64,000 nt of DNA from Ischnura elegans (GCF_921293095.1 NC_060258.1:5208001-5272000), one strand, 5' to 3'. Positions 1 through 11,532 are shown, counted from the stretch's first letter. Made by a program: numbers and translations. The notes: generated by a model not told the origin, from the sequence alone.

Positions 1-884
1 TTGATTATTTTTTATTACGATACAAGTAAAGGTAGCTCAAGACATCTTTTGCGCTCCCCTTGAATTTTTTCTGTATCCGCCACTGTTCTAGGATAGTTAA
101 CTTGATATCGCGAGTATTTGCGCTTCCCGAATTCCAATACTGATTCATTTTATGCTTTCAATGAAGGTGTTTCATCACAATTAAAATGAGGATACACATT
201 CTGAAAAAATGTTTTTGCTCTATTTACCTAATTGTTTAGTATTGTACTTCATGAAATGGCAGAAATATAAAATTGTCTTCGATCTATCACATAATTGCTT
301 ATCTATTAATATAAATCTATAAATAATCATTTATTTATATCATCAATAAATAGAATTAAACATACCTATGAGTCAAAAGTTGAATATTTAGTGCCACAAG
401 TGCCCAGACGTATCTTTAAATAGGTACGTCAAAAATTTTCTGATTAGTTTTGTTATGAGCTTGAAAGACCAATGAATCTATTTAAAAAGAAAATATTCCT
501 ATTCCATTTCAAATAAAGGTAAAAACTGGATTAAGATAACTCAATGATTAATATAAAAATTTAATTTTTACATGACCATAGCGTAGCGATTTCTGAGTAG
601 TTCATGACCAGCAATAAGTAAGCATAAAAATTGCAAATATAGGCTTAAATAATCTAAATCACTTGTATACCATTTGAAGCCTTTTTTTCGTCAAGTTACG
701 TAAGGAAATTCCATAATAACAAACTGAAGAGTATTCATAAATTTTTAAAGTGTGACGTACGTATCTAAAGATGCGTCTGAGCATTGACGGGTTAATAAGG
801 GAACTTTTCTATTCTCATAAATTATAGCATATAACGAAGCTCAATGTCAGGGCATTAATGTGTCGCAAAATTTGCTTAGTATCG
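1..884. other. AT-rich stretch with no recognisable gene
   Basis: No reading frame here resembles a known protein. I see no terminal inverted repeats. It lies upstream of the first copy of a diverged direct repeat. Confidence 0.5.
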
Positions 885-1235
885 AAATTATACTCACAGT
901 GAAATTTTACCTCGCACATGAAAAAGTCAGGCTTATTCAGAAGTGGTATTCCTGCTTGCTTCCCGCAAGGAGCGTCTTAAAAGCATCTTCTTCGGTCTGA
1001 AAGAAAGAGCAGGATTATCTCATACTCATTCCTAATACTTCGTATCATCTGCTATTTAATAATAGGTCCGCGGAGTGCGGGAATTCGCCGATAGCATGAC
1101 ATTCACTCGTTATCAGAATGGCACGAGACGATAAATTCGCTGTTGGCGTCTTTTGGGGCGGTTGCTCCAATGTCCATTATTGCCGAACCCAAGGCATTTC
1201 TCTTGAAAGGGGTGTTGCCTCAGAAAACACAGATA
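885..1235 (+). repeat. Diverged direct duplication, copy 1
   Basis: Copy 1 of a segment that recurs in the same orientation at 2446-2795, about 1.56 kb downstream. Shared blocks appear in the same order in both: GGCTTATTCAGAAGT, GCGTCTTAAA, GGATTATCTCA, a GTTATCAG-A-TG block, CGATAAATTCG and GCAGATAA-like ends. Many substitutions and small indels separate the copies, so the duplication is old. No coding potential is apparent. It could be two copies of a non-autonomous element or a local tandem duplication whose intervening 1.2 kb belongs to the same unit. Confidence 0.7.
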
Positions 1236-2445
1236 ACACAGGCCAAAAAAAATTTGCTTGAAAAGTTTTTTATTTTAATAACTGATCTTTATAGATTTTG
1301 ATGTGCTGAATCCAAACCTGACCTTAGTTTTTTTGTATCACTCATAGTTTCCAAGCAATTGGTATTTTAATATTTAGTCTAATACCCCTTTAAGAAATAT
1401 AGGGAAATCAATGAAACACTGTGTTACATTTTAAAACTGTTTGTATTTACTGTTCACCACATCGTGATAAAATTGCTTGTATTTACCACAGCGTGATAAT
1501 ACAGAGTTAACTTGTCAACTGGAATTGGCCTACATTTTCTTTCCCTTTTTTCCTTGAAGCTTACTGTGTAGCTAATTCTGCGATGAATTGCTTCCTGAAC
1601 TTCTCGGTTAAGTACCAACTATAGCACACCATTATCTTCGTTCATTAGACCTACATTATCAATTTTATTATAACTATAATAAGCTGTTAAATTCTAAACA
1701 GATTGCTTGATTTTATAAATTTTACTATAAAATGTGAATAAATAGTGGGTGATACAACTTTAAAACCATCATATTTGGATTGAGCAACTTAAAAAACACA
1801 TGAGTAAAGTATTTTCAGCAAAAAAGGTATTTCATTGTTGGCCTGTGTAATTGACGAATGCAATCTTATTTAGCACTGTCATTCAATTAAAAGCATGGCG
1901 CGGCATTAATCGATACAGTGATAAAATTGCATTTGAATCAATATATTTCATCCATTATGTCTTAAGGATGATGCAAAGGCATTCCTTCAAATTCCTTACT
2001 AAGCTTCGAAGATGATTCCTTGATCCTGCTGGGACATTCTTAGTGTTGCTGGAAGATAGGTCATCCTTCCACGGTTGGAAGCACTACATACATACAGGGG
2101 AATATGTTTTTTACCAGGAAGGCAAATGCAACGACGCAAGAAAATACTCAAGGGGACAAATGAGAGGGTTTAATCGGTATCTTCTTTTCAAAATAGAAAT
2201 ATATCTTCTTTCTAAATATCTTCTTTTCAAGAGAGAAAGATATTGAGATCGAGGAGAAACAGATCACGACTTACTACAGCCCGATTCATCCTCTCCGATA
2301 TCATTCAATATTCGTACATAAAACTTTGTAAAACTCAGAGGGTCGCATTCTTTCAATATTACTCAGAGAAATTTTATATTCTCCTAATGAATGACATATA
2401 GTAATCACAGAGGCAGGAATATTAAAGTATCACATAATATCGGTG
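1236..2445. other. Non-coding spacer between the two direct-repeat copies
   Basis: AT-rich, with no recognised protein. At 2180-2240 a short motif, TATCTTCTTTTC, recurs about three times within 50 bases, which looks like local slippage. The 67-codon frame over it has no family resemblance. Confidence 0.45.
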
Positions 2446-2795
2446 TTATACTCATCGATAAAATTGGATCTAGCAATGGAAAAGGCAGGCTTATTCAGAA
2501 GTTGTATTCTAGCTGACTGTCTTCAAGGTGCGTCTTAAAGGCGTCCTCTCCGGTCAGAAATTAAGCGTAGGATTATCTCACACTCGTTCCTAAAACTGCG
2601 TTTTATCTGCTGTTTATCTAAAGGTATTCGAAGTGAGGGTGATCGGACGAAGCATGCTATTCACGCGTTATCAGCATGACGTCAGTCGATAAATTCGTTT
2701 TTGGCGACTTAAGTGGCAGTGGGTCTAAGTTCCACAGCTGCCAAAGCGACGGTATTTTTCTTGGAAGAGGTTTGGAGTCTGCAAACGCAGATAAT
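2446..2795 (+). repeat. Diverged direct duplication, copy 2
   Basis: The second copy of the 885-1235 segment, in the same orientation and block order. See that entry for the shared blocks. Confidence 0.7.
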
Positions 2796-3529
2796 TGACA
2801 TCTTATCTCGGAAGGATTCATAGGAGCAAAAAATGGGTGTAGTGAATGGATTCGATGAAATGCAAGTTTGAGGTGACTACGATATTTCTAAAAATAACAA
2901 TGGCGGTTTGAGCGCTAACAAATGACTGCTTTGAATGATATTCCATGACAATATTCTTGCGTGCATCTTTTAATAAAGATGCACCCGAGAAGAATCTAAG
3001 GGTCTTAGATAGGGCACGATAGCTGCTTATTGACGGATGTGAATAAAGGAAGATCTGTTTGTAGTTTTTACCAACTCAATGACGTTCTTTCATCTTGCTT
3101 AACCAGAGATGCAGATGGTCATACGAAGAACTTATTTATTTATATATCATGTTTTATCTTCGCTCAACATATCGATGTCGCATTTTACAATACTAATATA
3201 TTTTGTCGAGGAGAATAATGAGGTGTCATGCAGGTATTATACATTGACAGTGTGTTCTCCTAAACATATATAAAAAATAATGTTTATGGAATCTAAGTGT
3301 AAAAAAAACAAGAATTAAATAGAACAGTAGGCAAAAAGTGAACAAAGTATTTTAATTTCGGATTCAAACCCTCCCAGAACTTAACCACAACTGCCGCGCA
3401 CAGTATAGGCATACCCCTTCACGGAGCAACGTGTTGGTAAGAGAAAAACGGTGAGTATAGATATGACTCTTAAGGTAGGGAATCCCTGCCACGGAGCCCG
3501 AAAGAAAATATTCCGACGGCCCAACGTGG
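2796..3529. other. Unassigned sequence left of element A
   Basis: No recognised gene. At 3360-3372, read on the minus strand, a GGGTTTGAATCC string resembles a tRNA B box, but no convincing A box accompanies it, so I do not call a SINE. The segment ends in the 8-bp GTGTGGAC (3530-3537) that is duplicated beyond element A. Confidence 0.4.
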
Positions 3530-3537
3530 GTGTGGAC

Positions 3538-6084
3538 TAGGGTGGTGCGAAAAAACTTAAGTCCCAAATTTCGTGTCGTAATAGTGCGGAAAAGTTGCGA
3601 TACGTTAGTACAAGAAAAACGAAAAAGGAATTATTAAAATCGGACGTCATCTTCTTATCCCGCAAAGCCCCTGAAAAAGTGACAAAAATGAAAAAAAAAA
3701 ATGTTTTTTTTTCGTTGTAAAAAAATGAAATTCAATTAATATCTTTTAACTCTATAGCAAAAAATGATTACAAATAGCATAGTGTATTATTTATATATGC
3801 ATATTTATGGCTGTTTTAACCGTTATTACCGATCGCACAAGATCATTAAAAATGTATAAATGTTGCAATTTATCCGGTTTTTCAGAGTTGTCATAATAAC
3901 TTAAGGAAATATTTTAGTCTAAAATACATGTTTGATTATGCAGCTATTCCTTTTTTATATATGATTTAATAATATTCAAACAACCCAGAACTCACCACGG
4001 AGAGGTAGCTGCACATTGAGTTCTACCCACACCCTCCATCCATCCAACCAATGAGGGTTGCTTCTTCTATAATATTTAAATTTTTTGTCCTTCTTTTAAA
4101 TTTTAACCTTTGAAAACTACTTTGTTCTGCGATTTAGTGGTAAGGTCTGGCATAATGGACCTTGATTTGAATTAGCCCTAATAAATCCATCTCTGGATCG
4201 ATAGCCACAAAGCTTAGGGGATGCCTCCGTTACCAATTTCACACACGGTTCCATTGCTTGCGTGTGATATGGGAAGTTATAATATCCCAATCTTGTTTAT
4301 CGCCTGATTCAATGAAGGAAGCTATTTCTTCATTACTAATTATTCTAATAAGAAGAGGTGGGTTAGATAGTTTGACTACATTCCAGTCAATCAATTCTAT
4401 ATGGTCAGTTATTTCGAAGTTCATGGTAGGAGTAATGAAGTTTACGATAGGTTTACCTTTTGGTTAAGTCTGTCTGGCCTTAAATACTCATTTTAGCCCT
4501 AGCTCTCTAATATGCCTTCTGTAATCAAAAACCATCGCCATCAATACATTCTCTTCGTGATCAAAGTTAGAGTTCCGTTCAATAACAGCAAAAACTACTT
4601 TCTTTAAATATCTAGGTATGCATCGAGAGGTTTTCTTTGCTCTCTTCACACGAGCCATCTAGCACGTGAAAATGGTCCAGTAGCCCGGTTTGCTAAGTCA
4701 TTTGGAAAGTCGCCACTTGTGATTGCTTGACTTATGTCAATATGGTATCCTTGGTCCTTGCTCAAAATTTATCTATCAACTTGTAGAGTTTCATATTCAA
4801 TTGTTTGGAAATGCAGCATTGGAAGGTTTCCATAACCATTCAGATTAGTCCAATTGGCCCACTAAATGATTTTTGGCCACTTGTTTCACCATCTAAATAC
4901 TGAAAAATATGACAAAAGTAATTCAATGAAATGAAGTAACCCAACTGCCCACTGCAGCGGGTGTCATTGGTGTTTTACGAGCTTTCTAATAGTGCAACCT
5001 TTCCATCCAATGCTGATGTTCGTGCCATCACAGCAAACTAACTCTAAGAACTCTAATGATGCTCCTTGGTCAGAGAGATTAGATAGTATGGAGACCACTT
5101 TATCTTTAGCAGACACGGAGCGTGGAGAAACATGACTCAAATACACAAAATCCGGTTCTTTTATTAGAGAATGGTGTTCCGTTTAACTGTCTGACACTAC
5201 TCCTTCAATTCAATCATTTCTATTACCCTGGTATTGTATATCCTTCCGTCAAAGTATAACCCATGTAGCTCACCTAAATCAAGATGGATTTGCTTTAAAT
5301 CGCTTATAATATTTCTCTTTTCCAATCTAATTCTACATCAGTCAATGAACTTAGAAGAGTATTCTTCAGTTATAACACCAATGTCTACAAGTACATTTGA
5401 TGCTATAGCAGCAGCTGTACGGTGAGACACCCTGTATTGATCACAATGAAAAGCTGTACTTTGGAATTTTAGCCTCATTTGTCATGGTGATTTATATTTT
5501 TTTGGATGTACTAGACATGTTATCTTCCTAGTCAACAAATTTCTCCTTGATTGTTGAACTTTGCGTAGCGTCATTTAAAACCTCAACATCTTCACTTTCG
5601 GTTTCAATAGGGCTAACATGCTACCTTTTTAAAGAGCAATTTTGCCTTTCAATTCTAGTGGTCAGTTTTATTGTCATTTTTGATCGAAAGAGCTAATTAA
5701 AACTTCTCAAAGATTATCATCAAGTAAATATTACAAAACTCTGAAAAATAGGCGAAATTGCAAAATTTATACATTTTTAATGATCTTGTGTGATCGGTTA
5801 TAACAGTTAAAAGCCATAAATATGCATATATAAATAATACACTATGCTATTTGTAATCATTTTTTGCTATAGAGTTAAAAGATATTAATTGAATTTAATT
5901 TTTTTACAACGAAAAAAAAAACAATTTTTTTTCATTTTTGTCATTTTTTCAGGGGCTTTGCGGGATCGGAAGATGACTTCCAATTTTAATAATTCTTTTT
6001 TGTTTTTCTTGTACTAACGTATCGCAACTTTTCCGCACTATTACGACACGAAATTTGGGACTTGAGTTTTTTCGCACCACCCTA
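3538..6084. mobile_element. Element A: decayed hAT-like DNA transposon, long TIRs, 8-bp TSD
   Basis: The element begins TAGGGTGGTGCG and ends with its reverse complement. It is flanked by a perfect 8-bp direct repeat GTGTGGAC (3530-3537 and 6085-6092). The TIRs are about 360 bp long (3538-3898 and 5725-6084) with only scattered differences. TAGGG ends and an 8-bp duplication fit hAT-type insertion. The interior holds a minus-strand transposase pseudogene (4090-5690). Well-conserved TIRs with a badly decayed gene suggest mobilisation in trans, or a gene already broken at insertion. It shares the TAGG start and long TIRs with elements C and B in this window. Confidence 0.9.
4090..5690 (-). pseudogene. 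Transposase pseudogene of element A (hAT-like)
   Basis: Translated across frameshifts, the minus strand gives, in order: a YRVSHRTAAAIASNVL block followed by a charged KIR-type stretch (about 5560-5290); GLYFDGR, a probable first catalytic Asp (about 5230); VCCDGTNISIGWKG, a probable second Asp in a DGT..(N)TG setting (about 5030); QYLDGETSG and SFSGPIG (about 4880); ATGPFSRARWL (about 4690); and CHTQA.E.CVKLVTEAS then RDGFIR near 4240-4170. The order and wording match an unnamed transposase-like family I recall from many arthropod genomes, though I cannot cite an entry. Several frameshifts and stops make it non-functional. The FDG...DGT...RW layout parallels the intact transposase of element B. 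Confidence 0.75.
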
Positions 6085-6092
6085 GTGTGGAC

Positions 6093-6529
6093 GTGAGTTA
6101 CCCCAGTATATTCCAACCGCTAATCTTAATTCCGATAGGGCTCATGCTCCAGCAGTTTGCCCTCAGCCCCGGTAGCTTAGTCGCGTCCACCTCCATCCTC
6201 TTCGGCTCTTGTTGGCGTACGAGTGAGGGATTCAGGTCGCTTTAAATGCCAGCATCACCAGTTTTCACCGACCCGGCCCCATCAGTTAAGTGGGACTGTG
6301 GGGTGTCTACATACTTTTGAAAACGAGAGTACATTTGATATGATTGTTCTATCGTTTGAATTGTTCTTGTCTTTATGGAGTTTTTCCCTTGCTTAGTCCG
6401 CGGTTAATGAAGAGATTTACTCGATTTTCAGAGCTAACGTTAAAAACTGGGAAAGTTTTTGACAACTTTGCGCCAATACGCTTAAGATAGGCGCGGGATG
6501 AGTTGCAAACTGAATCAAAACTGGGAGGG
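6093..6529. other. Unassigned sequence between element A and a LINE remnant
   Basis: No coding similarity. At 6163-6235 CCCGGTAGCTTAG resembles a tRNA A box, with a weak GGATTCAGG downstream, so a badly decayed tRNA-derived repeat is possible but not supported well enough to call. Confidence 0.35.
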
Positions 6530-7010
6530 ATGATGTTTAAATCAGTTATGCTCGCGGATGATCAGACGTCGATTGGCGAGACAGCGACAAGATGCTAAAG
6601 AGGATGCGTTGGACAATCGATGCAAGGAATATGAATAGAGGATCAGCCAGAGGACGAACATGGTATTGCGGTTTTGTACAGCATCAAGAGCTATGAATAT
6701 TTACACTTATGGTAATAGTATGTGTGGAAAATACAAACAGATATTGTAAGTCACCTATTGGGGCAGCAAGTTAGAGTAGCACGGACACGGCAGTTAGGAA
6801 ATCAATAATAGAATTGCGTTACAAAATGAGGCGTTCATGAACTGGAAGGAGTAGAGTGAGAGGATCGCTGTGTAAGAAGTTAAAGATAAGTATGGTGAAG
6901 AAAAGAAGGAGAGGAGGAGGAACGACAAAGTGCAGGGCATGGTGGGTGATGAGAAGCAGATTCTTGATGAGATTTGATAAAGACGGAAGGCATGGGAGGA
7001 AGGATTACTG
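6530..7010 (+). pseudogene. LINE reverse transcriptase / C-terminal remnant (RTE-like)
   Basis: Across shifting frames the plus strand shows traces of the 3' half of a non-LTR retrotransposon ORF2: VMLADDQTS near 6550 (the FADDQ catalytic box of reverse transcriptase), EAFMNWKE near 6826, and NDKVQGMVGDEKQILDE near 6922. The same modules occur in the same order in the second remnant at 46.7-47.3 kb (VRFA..QALL, EALMNRKE, NDEVLDMVGEERK). They resemble the RTE-type ending in which a charged, Trp-containing tail follows the polymerase. It is thoroughly broken. The minus-strand open frames over it are shadows. Confidence 0.65.
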
Positions 7011-7302
7011 ATTTGGGGAGGAGATGTTGAAAAAAGTGTTGGAGGGAATTGTGTTTGTGGAATGAGGGAGATGAATGAATAAAATAGGAAACGGTGGTAA
7101 TTTTTGTAGGAATCGAACGCTGTTCCATTTCTTAAATTGACTGAAACCAATTAACTGAACATTTATGATAACGAATTGACAATTAACTCCCATTTCATGA
7201 TCAATTGTATGAAAAAGTGAGTTAAAAAACGGAAATAAAATGATATATAGGAGTAAAAAAATTATTTCTATTTCCAGCCACATTTAAAAAAGTAGAAAAT
7301 TA

Positions 7303-7505
7303 TGATCTCTGCATTTCTCCAGGGTTTTCTTCCGCGTCAGGTTGTTGGTTGATTGACAACAGTTTCGCTGGCTGTCCTGCCAGCGTCTTCAGGTCGAAGG
7401 TGTCGGCTGTTGGACCTGAAGACGCCGGCAGGACAGCCAGCGAAACTGTTGTCAATCAACCAACAACCTGACGCGGAAGAAAACCCTGGAGAAATGCAGA
7501 GATCA
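7303..7505. repeat. Near-perfect palindrome, 93-bp arms, 17-nt loop
   Basis: The left arm (7303-7395) and right arm (7413-7505) are reverse complements with a single mismatch that I can find, separated by 17 nt. Transcribed from either strand it would form one long hairpin. Each arm, read outward from the loop, also contains a smaller fold: CTGAAGA, a 7-bp stem with an AGGACA loop (CGCTGGC/GCCAGCG, one mispair in the right arm), then GAAAC. That order resembles the core of hammerhead-like ribozymes found in some retroelements. The match is imperfect because an extra base or the base before GAAA is out of register, so catalysis is only a speculation. The 95-codon frame through it is not convincing. 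Confidence 0.9.
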
Positions 7506-8337
7506 GACCATCGCCGCGGAAACCTACGCTCTAACAGTAGAAAATTATATCCAACGGCTGCTTACTTTATTTATATAAATTCAAGTAGAAAAGAAAACTT
7601 TCAAGTTGAAATAAGTGTTACAAGAACATTTAAAGTATGAAAAACGAAATGTTTTTAAATGCAAGATTATATTGCTTTTTCTAAAAGACAAGTCTGATAC
7701 GTGTGGATCTGCAAGCATTAATATTATTATATTATAAAAATCGCATTATTGTTCAATATTATTTCTCACTTTCTTTTGTTTTGATGCAGTGGAATTTTGC
7801 AATCGATTTTAATTTTAAGAGCAGTCTGCACCAAGTGGATATCTCAACTATTCCATCATGAATGCCCGATCTTTGACTTTCAGCGATAATTTTTATTGCT
7901 AACTCAAGGGATGACAAAAATTTTGTTATCTATTTTAAACGAAATGCCAGATGCTACTTGGTTGGCAAAAGAATCGTCTTTTAATATTATGATCCCTTCG
8001 AATGAAGTAGAATAGTTATTATTGTCTACTTTTTTCACGCAATTTATTTGTTTTATTATGTGAAACGTCATCAGTTATCATTTACATGAAAATGAAACGA
8101 TTTCCATGCACTTTGATTCTCAAATTATCTGATCGCGATTTTCAAAGTTTTTTATTTCTTAAAAGCAACATGAGAAATGCAACAGTCACATTGAAAGCCG
8201 TCGAGAGTTACATAAAAGATTTTATTAAAAATTCCATCATGCACATTATTTCTTATGTTCAAAGTAATTGAAACTAATTGATCCCGATTAATAAAATGTT
8301 ACTATCGTGCGAAAGATCCACAGAGAAAAAAATCATT
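7506..8337. other. AT-rich stretch with no recognisable gene
   Basis: No protein similarity, no terminal repeats and no clear RNA gene seen. Confidence 0.45.
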
Positions 8338-8530
8338 CGCCTTGACCGGGATTCGAACCCGGGGGGTTACCACGTAAACGCCGATTCCGAACTCTCGACT
8401 TCGTTTTCGGCAAGCGGAGCCGAAGTTACGTCACATTCAAAGTGGTTCCCGATTGTTGCGACCACGTAAGCATTTCATTCCGAATTTCGGCACGACCTTC
8501 GAATCGAACTTCAGCATGCGAATTCGAAGG
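8338..8530 (+). repeat. tRNA-derived SINE-like repeat, copy 1
   Basis: Starts with GACCGGGATTCGAACCCGGG, whose reverse complement carries a consensus tRNA B box (GGTTCGAATCC). This is followed by GGGGTTACCACGTAAA and a CG-rich tail with repeated TTCGG / CCGAAG words. The block order (tRNA-like T arm, GGGGTTACCA.GTAAA, CCGAAG-rich body) recurs in reverse orientation at 14640-14845, where an A box is also present. I infer one SINE family. It is not a functional tRNA gene. Confidence 0.6.
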
Positions 8531-9233
8531 GGTTTGAGGCTTCCAATACTCAGTGCCGAATACGGATTCTCGGTTCAAGGTTTGGCGAGCTTTCGTATAT
8601 CGTAATTTTTGTGTCCTCTGAGGTTAACCACGCTGCTTATATGATTCTACTATTTAATTTAATCAATTTTAAACATGGCACAATAACAAAATCCGTTTGC
8701 AGGCTTCGAATTGCAGATTTTTGAATCAATTCCCGGTTGTGTGTTTTGGCCAAGATGATGACTCCGTGTATCGTATTATGTTGGTTACAGTTACGTTGAG
8801 GTATGAGTAAGAAATTGAATACATCTAATATCCTGAGGCTTCTTTTGAAGTCATGAAATAGTCAAGTTTTCAAATGAAAATGCCCAAGTTATGTTATCGT
8901 TCGAATTTACTTCATGCAAATTGGAATGCAACTAATCTAATCGCGTTTTTTGAGCCGACATCTTCACGATTAATTAAATATGGAGTTTTAAAGCTGTATC
9001 GGTAAGTAATCATCGTAATTACTAACATTTCCATGATGCCATAGCCAATCCATTATCTCAAAAAATGTCCAATATGGACAATCAATGCACATTGATGAAG
9101 TTAGATTGGAATATTACTGTCACGAAAACATGATGGCACTAAACATTTTCGATGAATTCATTAATTAATTTCCGAAATATTGCAATTTTGGCTGTGGCAG
9201 AAGTGATGATTCGCGAACTTTCATATTTGAGGC
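8531..9233. other. AT-rich stretch with no recognisable gene
   Basis: Nothing recognisable beyond possible SINE tail sequence at the left edge. Confidence 0.4.
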
Positions 9234-9236
9234 TAA

Positions 9237-10145
9237 AGCCCGTATGACACTTGCCAATTTATTGGCCAATATATCGGCGCGCAATATTGGTTAAAATATT
9301 GGGCTTTAGGCATCGTATGACACGTACCAATATTTACACCAATATTGGCCGTTATAGTGTTCTAATACCCCACTAGAGAACGCCACATAACACAAAATGA
9401 CAAAAGAGCATCTCAAAACGCAGATTGATTGCCAATGAGCTACAGAATGGGAGGTGGCATAATAATTGTAAATTTAATAACTATTTCGAGGGGCTGCAAA
9501 GATATTTTCGAATTGCTCGAAATTTCATTCGGGTGAGTTCCTTGAATGATGAGAGATTGGAAATATTGTGATCTCATAGGTGAGCCAAGATAACGTAGCG
9601 GCTCGTTTTGGCTGGAATATGTTCATCGAATAAACAGAGATTGTGTCATCACTCGGGACTTTCACCCGAAACTTTAGCGCTCAAATCATGAAAAATAGTT
9701 TAATAATTGTAATTTAAACAAAATATAGACGCAATCGAGGAGAATCACGACGTTTTTATTCATTAAATATCCGAAATGTTATTTCCGAATTACCCACTTT
9801 AGACAGTTGATGTTTGTGAATTTATGTTCTGTCAAAGTACATATTAATTATTTGAGCTATTCCATGGATTGCTATGCTTCTAAAGTTTTTATATATGATA
9901 TTAAAATTCCGAGGTGAAATGTTTTGCAAAGAGCTTCTAGATTTGGCCACTAGGAGTCGACAAGACTGAGTTCTGATTGGAGATTAGCCTCGAGAAAATA
10001 GAACCCGTTCTAAAATCTAGATTGGCCAAGAAATTGTGCCCAATATTGTGAAACGGAGATTGGGCTAGAAATTGGTGTGTGTCAGTGGGTCCACAATCCA
10101 ATATCCAATGGATTGGCCAATAAATTGGTAAGTGTCATACGGGCT
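9237..10145. mobile_element. Harbinger-type MITE, 909 bp, TAA target duplication
   Basis: The terminal inverted repeats start AGCCCGTATGACACTT and continue through CCAATTTATTGGCCAAT, about 34 bp with one or two mismatches. TAA flanks both ends (9234-9236 and 10146-10148), fitting the TWA target choice of PIF/Harbinger transposons. A second, inner copy of GGGCTT..CGTATGACAC lies at about 9300-9325, and palindromic CCAATATTGG words recur inside. There is no coding sequence, so it depends on a transposase elsewhere. The decayed Harbinger transposase 250 bp to the right is a possible relative, but I cannot show that it shares these ends. Confidence 0.8.
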
Positions 10146-10389
10146 TAATATAACATAACGGGAGCAACAATTCGAATGGTGAAAAGGATTTGTGGACATT
10201 GCCATTTAGAATAATTTTAATATTTTAATCTCCATGTTATTTCTTTTAACATAAAAATCTTATCTTTGATTGATCTGTGATGCATGACGAAACTCTGTAC
10301 TAAAGCTATGGATGAGATATAAGGACTCAACTTTTTAAGAAGAAGGCAAAGGGAGAGAGAGAGAGCTAAAAAATGTTGCACACAATCGC

Positions 10390-10845
10390 GCTAGGTTGCG
10401 TAGAATCAGGGATTCCTCAGGCCCTTTTGCCGTGGACGAGCTCGTCTTCAAGGGGCTCTACCGCCAGACAAAAGATATGGTGCGTAAACTTGTGGCAGGT
10501 TTGAGAACACACATGGCAGTAGCACGGAGGAGCACGGCCATACCCATTGAGTCAAAAGTTAGTTATTTAAATAAATCAAGGCTAAGAAAATGATCCCTGC
10601 ATATAACTTATACGCTACAGACTTATTCCAATTACTTACGTAGGTCCTCTATGCACTTCCCTTTTATGGTCAGGGAAGCTACCAAAAAAGCACCGGAACC
10701 GATAGTAATCTCTGACTCTGCCAAACCAGCGTGTCCAATTCCATTGAGGAATTAACAGAAGCTCTCAACTCAAACGAAATCCTTGCTAAATAGATCCACT
10801 TACCATTGAGGAGAGAGGAAATGAGCAGGATCATTCGCAAGCATG
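10390..10845 (+). pseudogene. Harbinger (HARBI1-like) transposase, N-terminal part, broken
   Basis: Frame 1 gives LRRIRDSSGPFAVDELVF, GLYRQTKDMVRKLV and RRSTAIPIESKV, the usual N-terminal helical region of Harbinger nucleases. After a shift near 10565-10650 the similarity resumes as VLYALPFYGQGSYQK (the FYATGSYQ-type block), then SNSIEELTEALN, EILAK, a stop, and PLRREEM.RIIRK ending near 10845. These blocks are in the order expected for the family. Frameshifts and at least one stop codon make it non-functional as read. The 150-bp AT-rich stretch that follows could be an intron or an insertion before the catalytic segment at 11002. Confidence 0.75.
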
Positions 10846-11001
10846 GATACATTATATTTTAATTCTTTATTTATTTATCATTAACATTACAAAGTTACCA
10901 ATACATTTAATAAATTAATAAATTAAAATATACATTTACTTTTAATAAAAAAATCAATTTGGTTTACATGAAGTACTACCATTAAAAAAATATCAAGGTT
11001 A

Positions 11002-11247
11002 ATGCCATCTCAGGTTCTCGATGAATCTATAAAAGAGAGAAATCAAGAATTAATAATAACATATACTTTCTTTTCACCCAGGAATTACCTTGTCACACAA
11101 ATACCTGGCACAATAGGTTATGTTGATGGAACTTATTTAGTCATCAAAGCACCAAAAGAGCAGGAAAACTTATTTTTAAATAGAAAATCATTTCATCCCA
11201 TCAATTTTATGATAGTTAGTGGAAATGTACCGACATGGTATTTTTAA
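11002..11247 (+). pseudogene. Harbinger transposase, catalytic segment with first Asp
   Basis: This open segment reads IPGTIGYVDGTYLVIKAP, then NRKSFHPINFMIV. It corresponds to the start of the DDE nuclease core of HARBI1-like proteins (IG.iDGTHi.i..P ... NRK..HSINv..V), with the first catalytic Asp in VDGT. The frame ends at 11247, well short of the second and third acidic residues, and I do not find them downstream on this strand. It continues the 10390-10845 pseudogene. The first Met in the frame has no special support. Confidence 0.75.
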
Positions 11248-11532
11248 ATAAATCCAATTCAAAAAATAGTTCACCATTAGGACTGCATTATTTCTAAGAA
11301 CGACTAATGAAATTTTTTTCAATTATCTCTATATAATTTTTGTATGTTCTTAGATTGTGAAATTTGGACTTTTGCCTTTTTACCGACTTAATTCAATGTT
11401 ATTCCAATGTAGGCAGTAGCCAGTGGAAAATGTTAGCATGAAATAATAAAGCATTTTTTTAACTTAGAGACATCTCTAAACTCTCGAATTGTTGAAAGAT
11501 ATATGGATACCTTTCCCTTTCTCCAATTTAAC

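Noticed and set aside
6794..7283. Minus-strand frames of 118, 82 and 92 codons
   Set aside because: They overlap one another in different frames, have Ser/Phe/Pro-rich composition and lie opposite a plus-strand LINE remnant.
7353..7640. A 95-codon plus-strand frame
   Set aside because: It runs through the loop and right arm of the palindrome. Its reading is an accident of the inverted repeat.
8338..8360. A functional tRNA gene on the minus strand, from the GGTTCGAATCC box
   Set aside because: No matching A box or acceptor stem. The segment continues into a repeat body shared with 14640-14845, so it is a SINE head.
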